Assembly (NCBI GenBank): GCA_027625125.1
Contig: JAQBXG010000023.1
Coordinates: 1 to 13,743, forward strand
Length of the DNA stretch: 13,743 nt
From: Pseudomonadota bacterium
GTDB taxonomy: Bacteria; Pseudomonadota; Alphaproteobacteria; UBA2966; CAIVPW01
Direction of reading: 5' to 3'
Positions 12,825-13,743 of this stretch are shown here, in pieces. The number at the start of each line of letters is the position of its first letter. Position 1 is the first letter of the stretch. The position numbers were made by a program, and so were the translations under genes. The notes under the pieces were generated by a model. The model ran no database searches, was not told the DNA's origin, and saw nothing but the letters and a program-made list of their open reading frames with translations.

Positions 12825-13743
12825 CTAGCCCGCGCCCGCGGGTGCGGCAAGCGCGCGCCAGCCGGCGTTCCGCACCCAGTCCAGCAGTTCGGCCGCAGGC
12901 AATGGACGGCTGACGAAAAAGCCCTGCGCCGACTGGCAATCCAGGTCGGCCAGCGCCCGCCACATCGGCGCGCTCTCGACCCCTTCGGCGACCACGGTCA
13001 AGCCCAGGCTTCGCCCCAGCCCGATCAGCGACCGCAGGATGATGCCGTCATCGCCGCGTTCGCCGTCGTCCGCCAGCGCGCCGGCGAACAAACGATCCAG
13101 TTTCAACTCCGCCACCGGCAACCGGCCCAGAAACGCCAGCGACGTGAACCCGGCGCCGAAATCGTCGATCGAGATCCGTACCCCGGCCGCGTGCAGCCGG
13201 TCCAGCGCCGCCGCCGCCTGCGCCAGGCCGGCGACGATGACGCTTTCGGTGATCTCCAGCGTCAGGTCGCCGGCGGGCGTGCGGTGGCGGTTCAGGGCTT
13301 GCGCGATCGTGTCCGGCAACGCCGGGTCCAGCAGGCTGATCGCCGAAAGGTTCACCGCCACCGGGATGCGGCTGCCGGCGGCGCGCCATTCGCGCTGCCG
13401 CGCCAGCGCCAGCTCCAGCACATGCAGCGACAGCGCAGCGACCACACCGGTCTGTTCGGCGGCGGGGATGAACTGGTCCGGGGGCAGCATGCCGAACCGC
13501 GGATGGTGCCAGCGCACCAGCGCCTCCACACCGTGAAACTCCACCGGCGCCATACCCACCTTGGGCTGGAACACCAGGTCGATCTGCCCGAGCCGCATCG
13601 CGTCGTCCAGTTCTGCCGCAAGCCCCAACGGCGGCGGCGCGGGTTCGGACTCGGGCACCGCGCCGGCGAAGCGAACGACCGCGGCGCCGGTCCGCCGGGC
13701 GGCGCGCATCGCCAGATCGGCGCGGCGCAGCAAGGTCGCGCCG
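12825..13743 (-). CDS. GGDEF-EAL cyclic-di-GMP protein, C-terminal part (5' end outside window)
   Basis: The frame is open to the right edge. Its first visible residues, GATLLRRADLAMRAARR, match the last helix of a GGDEF domain, so an upstream GGDEF module is expected. A complete EAL phosphodiesterase domain follows. It has the signature VEALVRW, VNLS, LEITES, IDDFGAGFTSL, LKLDR, VAEGVES and SAQGFFVSRPLP, supplying the metal-binding and catalytic Glu, Asn, Glu, Asp-Asp, Lys, Glu and Gln positions. The domain therefore looks competent to hydrolyse c-di-GMP to pGpG; whether the GGDEF half is active cannot be seen. It is in the same orientation as the epimerase but separated by 267 bp of structured non-coding DNA, so probably a separate transcript. 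A TTG at 13733 is not the true start. Confidence 0.9.
   Translation of the reverse strand, partial: GATLLRRADLAMRAARRTGAAVVRFAGAVPESEPAPPPLGLAAELDDAMRLGQIDLVFQPKVGMAPVEFHGVEALVRWHHPRFGMLPPDQFIPAAEQTGVVAALSLHVLELALARQREWRAAGSRIPVAVNLSAISLLDPALPDTIAQALNRHRTPAGDLTLEITESVIVAGLAQAAAALDRLHAAGVRISIDDFGAGFTSLAFLGRLPVAELKLDRLFAGALADDGERGDDGIILRSLIGLGRSLGLTVVAEGVESAPMWRALADLDCQSAQGFFVSRPLPAAELLDWVRNAGWRALAAPAGAG

Noticed and set aside
1..13743. tRNA, rRNA, CRISPR array, integrase or insertion sequence
   Set aside because: No cloverleaf, rRNA segment, regularly spaced repeat, transposase or integrase motif was seen on either strand.

Overview
The window is GC-rich, densely coding DNA from a proteobacterium, most likely an alphaproteobacterium. 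This rests on an alpha-type HspQ, a red-type (form IC-like) RuBisCO with CbbX, and strong Shine-Dalgarno sites in a compact operon; it is an inference from protein character, not a database match. Nearly everything lies on the minus strand. Only the left edge (a partial rhodanese domain and hspQ) is on the plus strand.

Layout from the left. Positions 1-561 (+) hold the C-terminal end of a rhodanese-like sulfurtransferase and hspQ. Positions 562-677 are a short convergent intergenic stretch with a hairpin. Positions 678-10706 (-) are a nine-gene Calvin-Benson-Bassham operon. In transcription order it reads PPi-dependent phosphofructokinase, phosphoribulokinase, transketolase, glyceraldehyde-3-phosphate dehydrogenase, phosphoglycerate kinase, RuBisCO large subunit, RuBisCO small subunit, the RuBisCO activase CbbX, and a membrane-anchored TolB-like protein that overlaps cbbX by 4 nt. 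Gaps inside the operon are only -4 to about 80 nt. Positions 10707-10886 hold a probable upstream terminator and the operon's probable promoter, rich in inverted repeats. Positions 10887-11564 (-) encode a LuxR/NarL-type regulator whose receiver domain has lost its phosphorylation residues. Positions 11565-12557 (-) are a dipeptide epimerase gene carrying two compensating frameshifts. Positions 12558-12824 are a non-coding stretch with three successive inverted repeats, the last an 82-bp imperfect one. Positions 12825-13743 (-) are the C-terminal end of a GGDEF-EAL protein cut by the window edge.

How the genes fit together. Kinase, carboxylase, activase, the reductive steps (PGK, GAPDH) and transketolase supply most of the CBB cycle. 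No fructose/sedoheptulose bisphosphatase (cbbF), aldolase (cbbA) or LysR-type cbbR is present in the window. A PPi-dependent phosphofructokinase heads the operon, which suggests that bisphosphate dephosphorylation is done reversibly with PPi formation. Control may involve the neighbouring pseudo-receiver LuxR-type protein. The points most worth a second look are the PFP-for-bisphosphatase arrangement, the degenerate-receiver regulator beside the operon promoter, the TolB-like protein coupled to cbbX, the hairpins between operon genes, and the structured DNA at 12609-12824.
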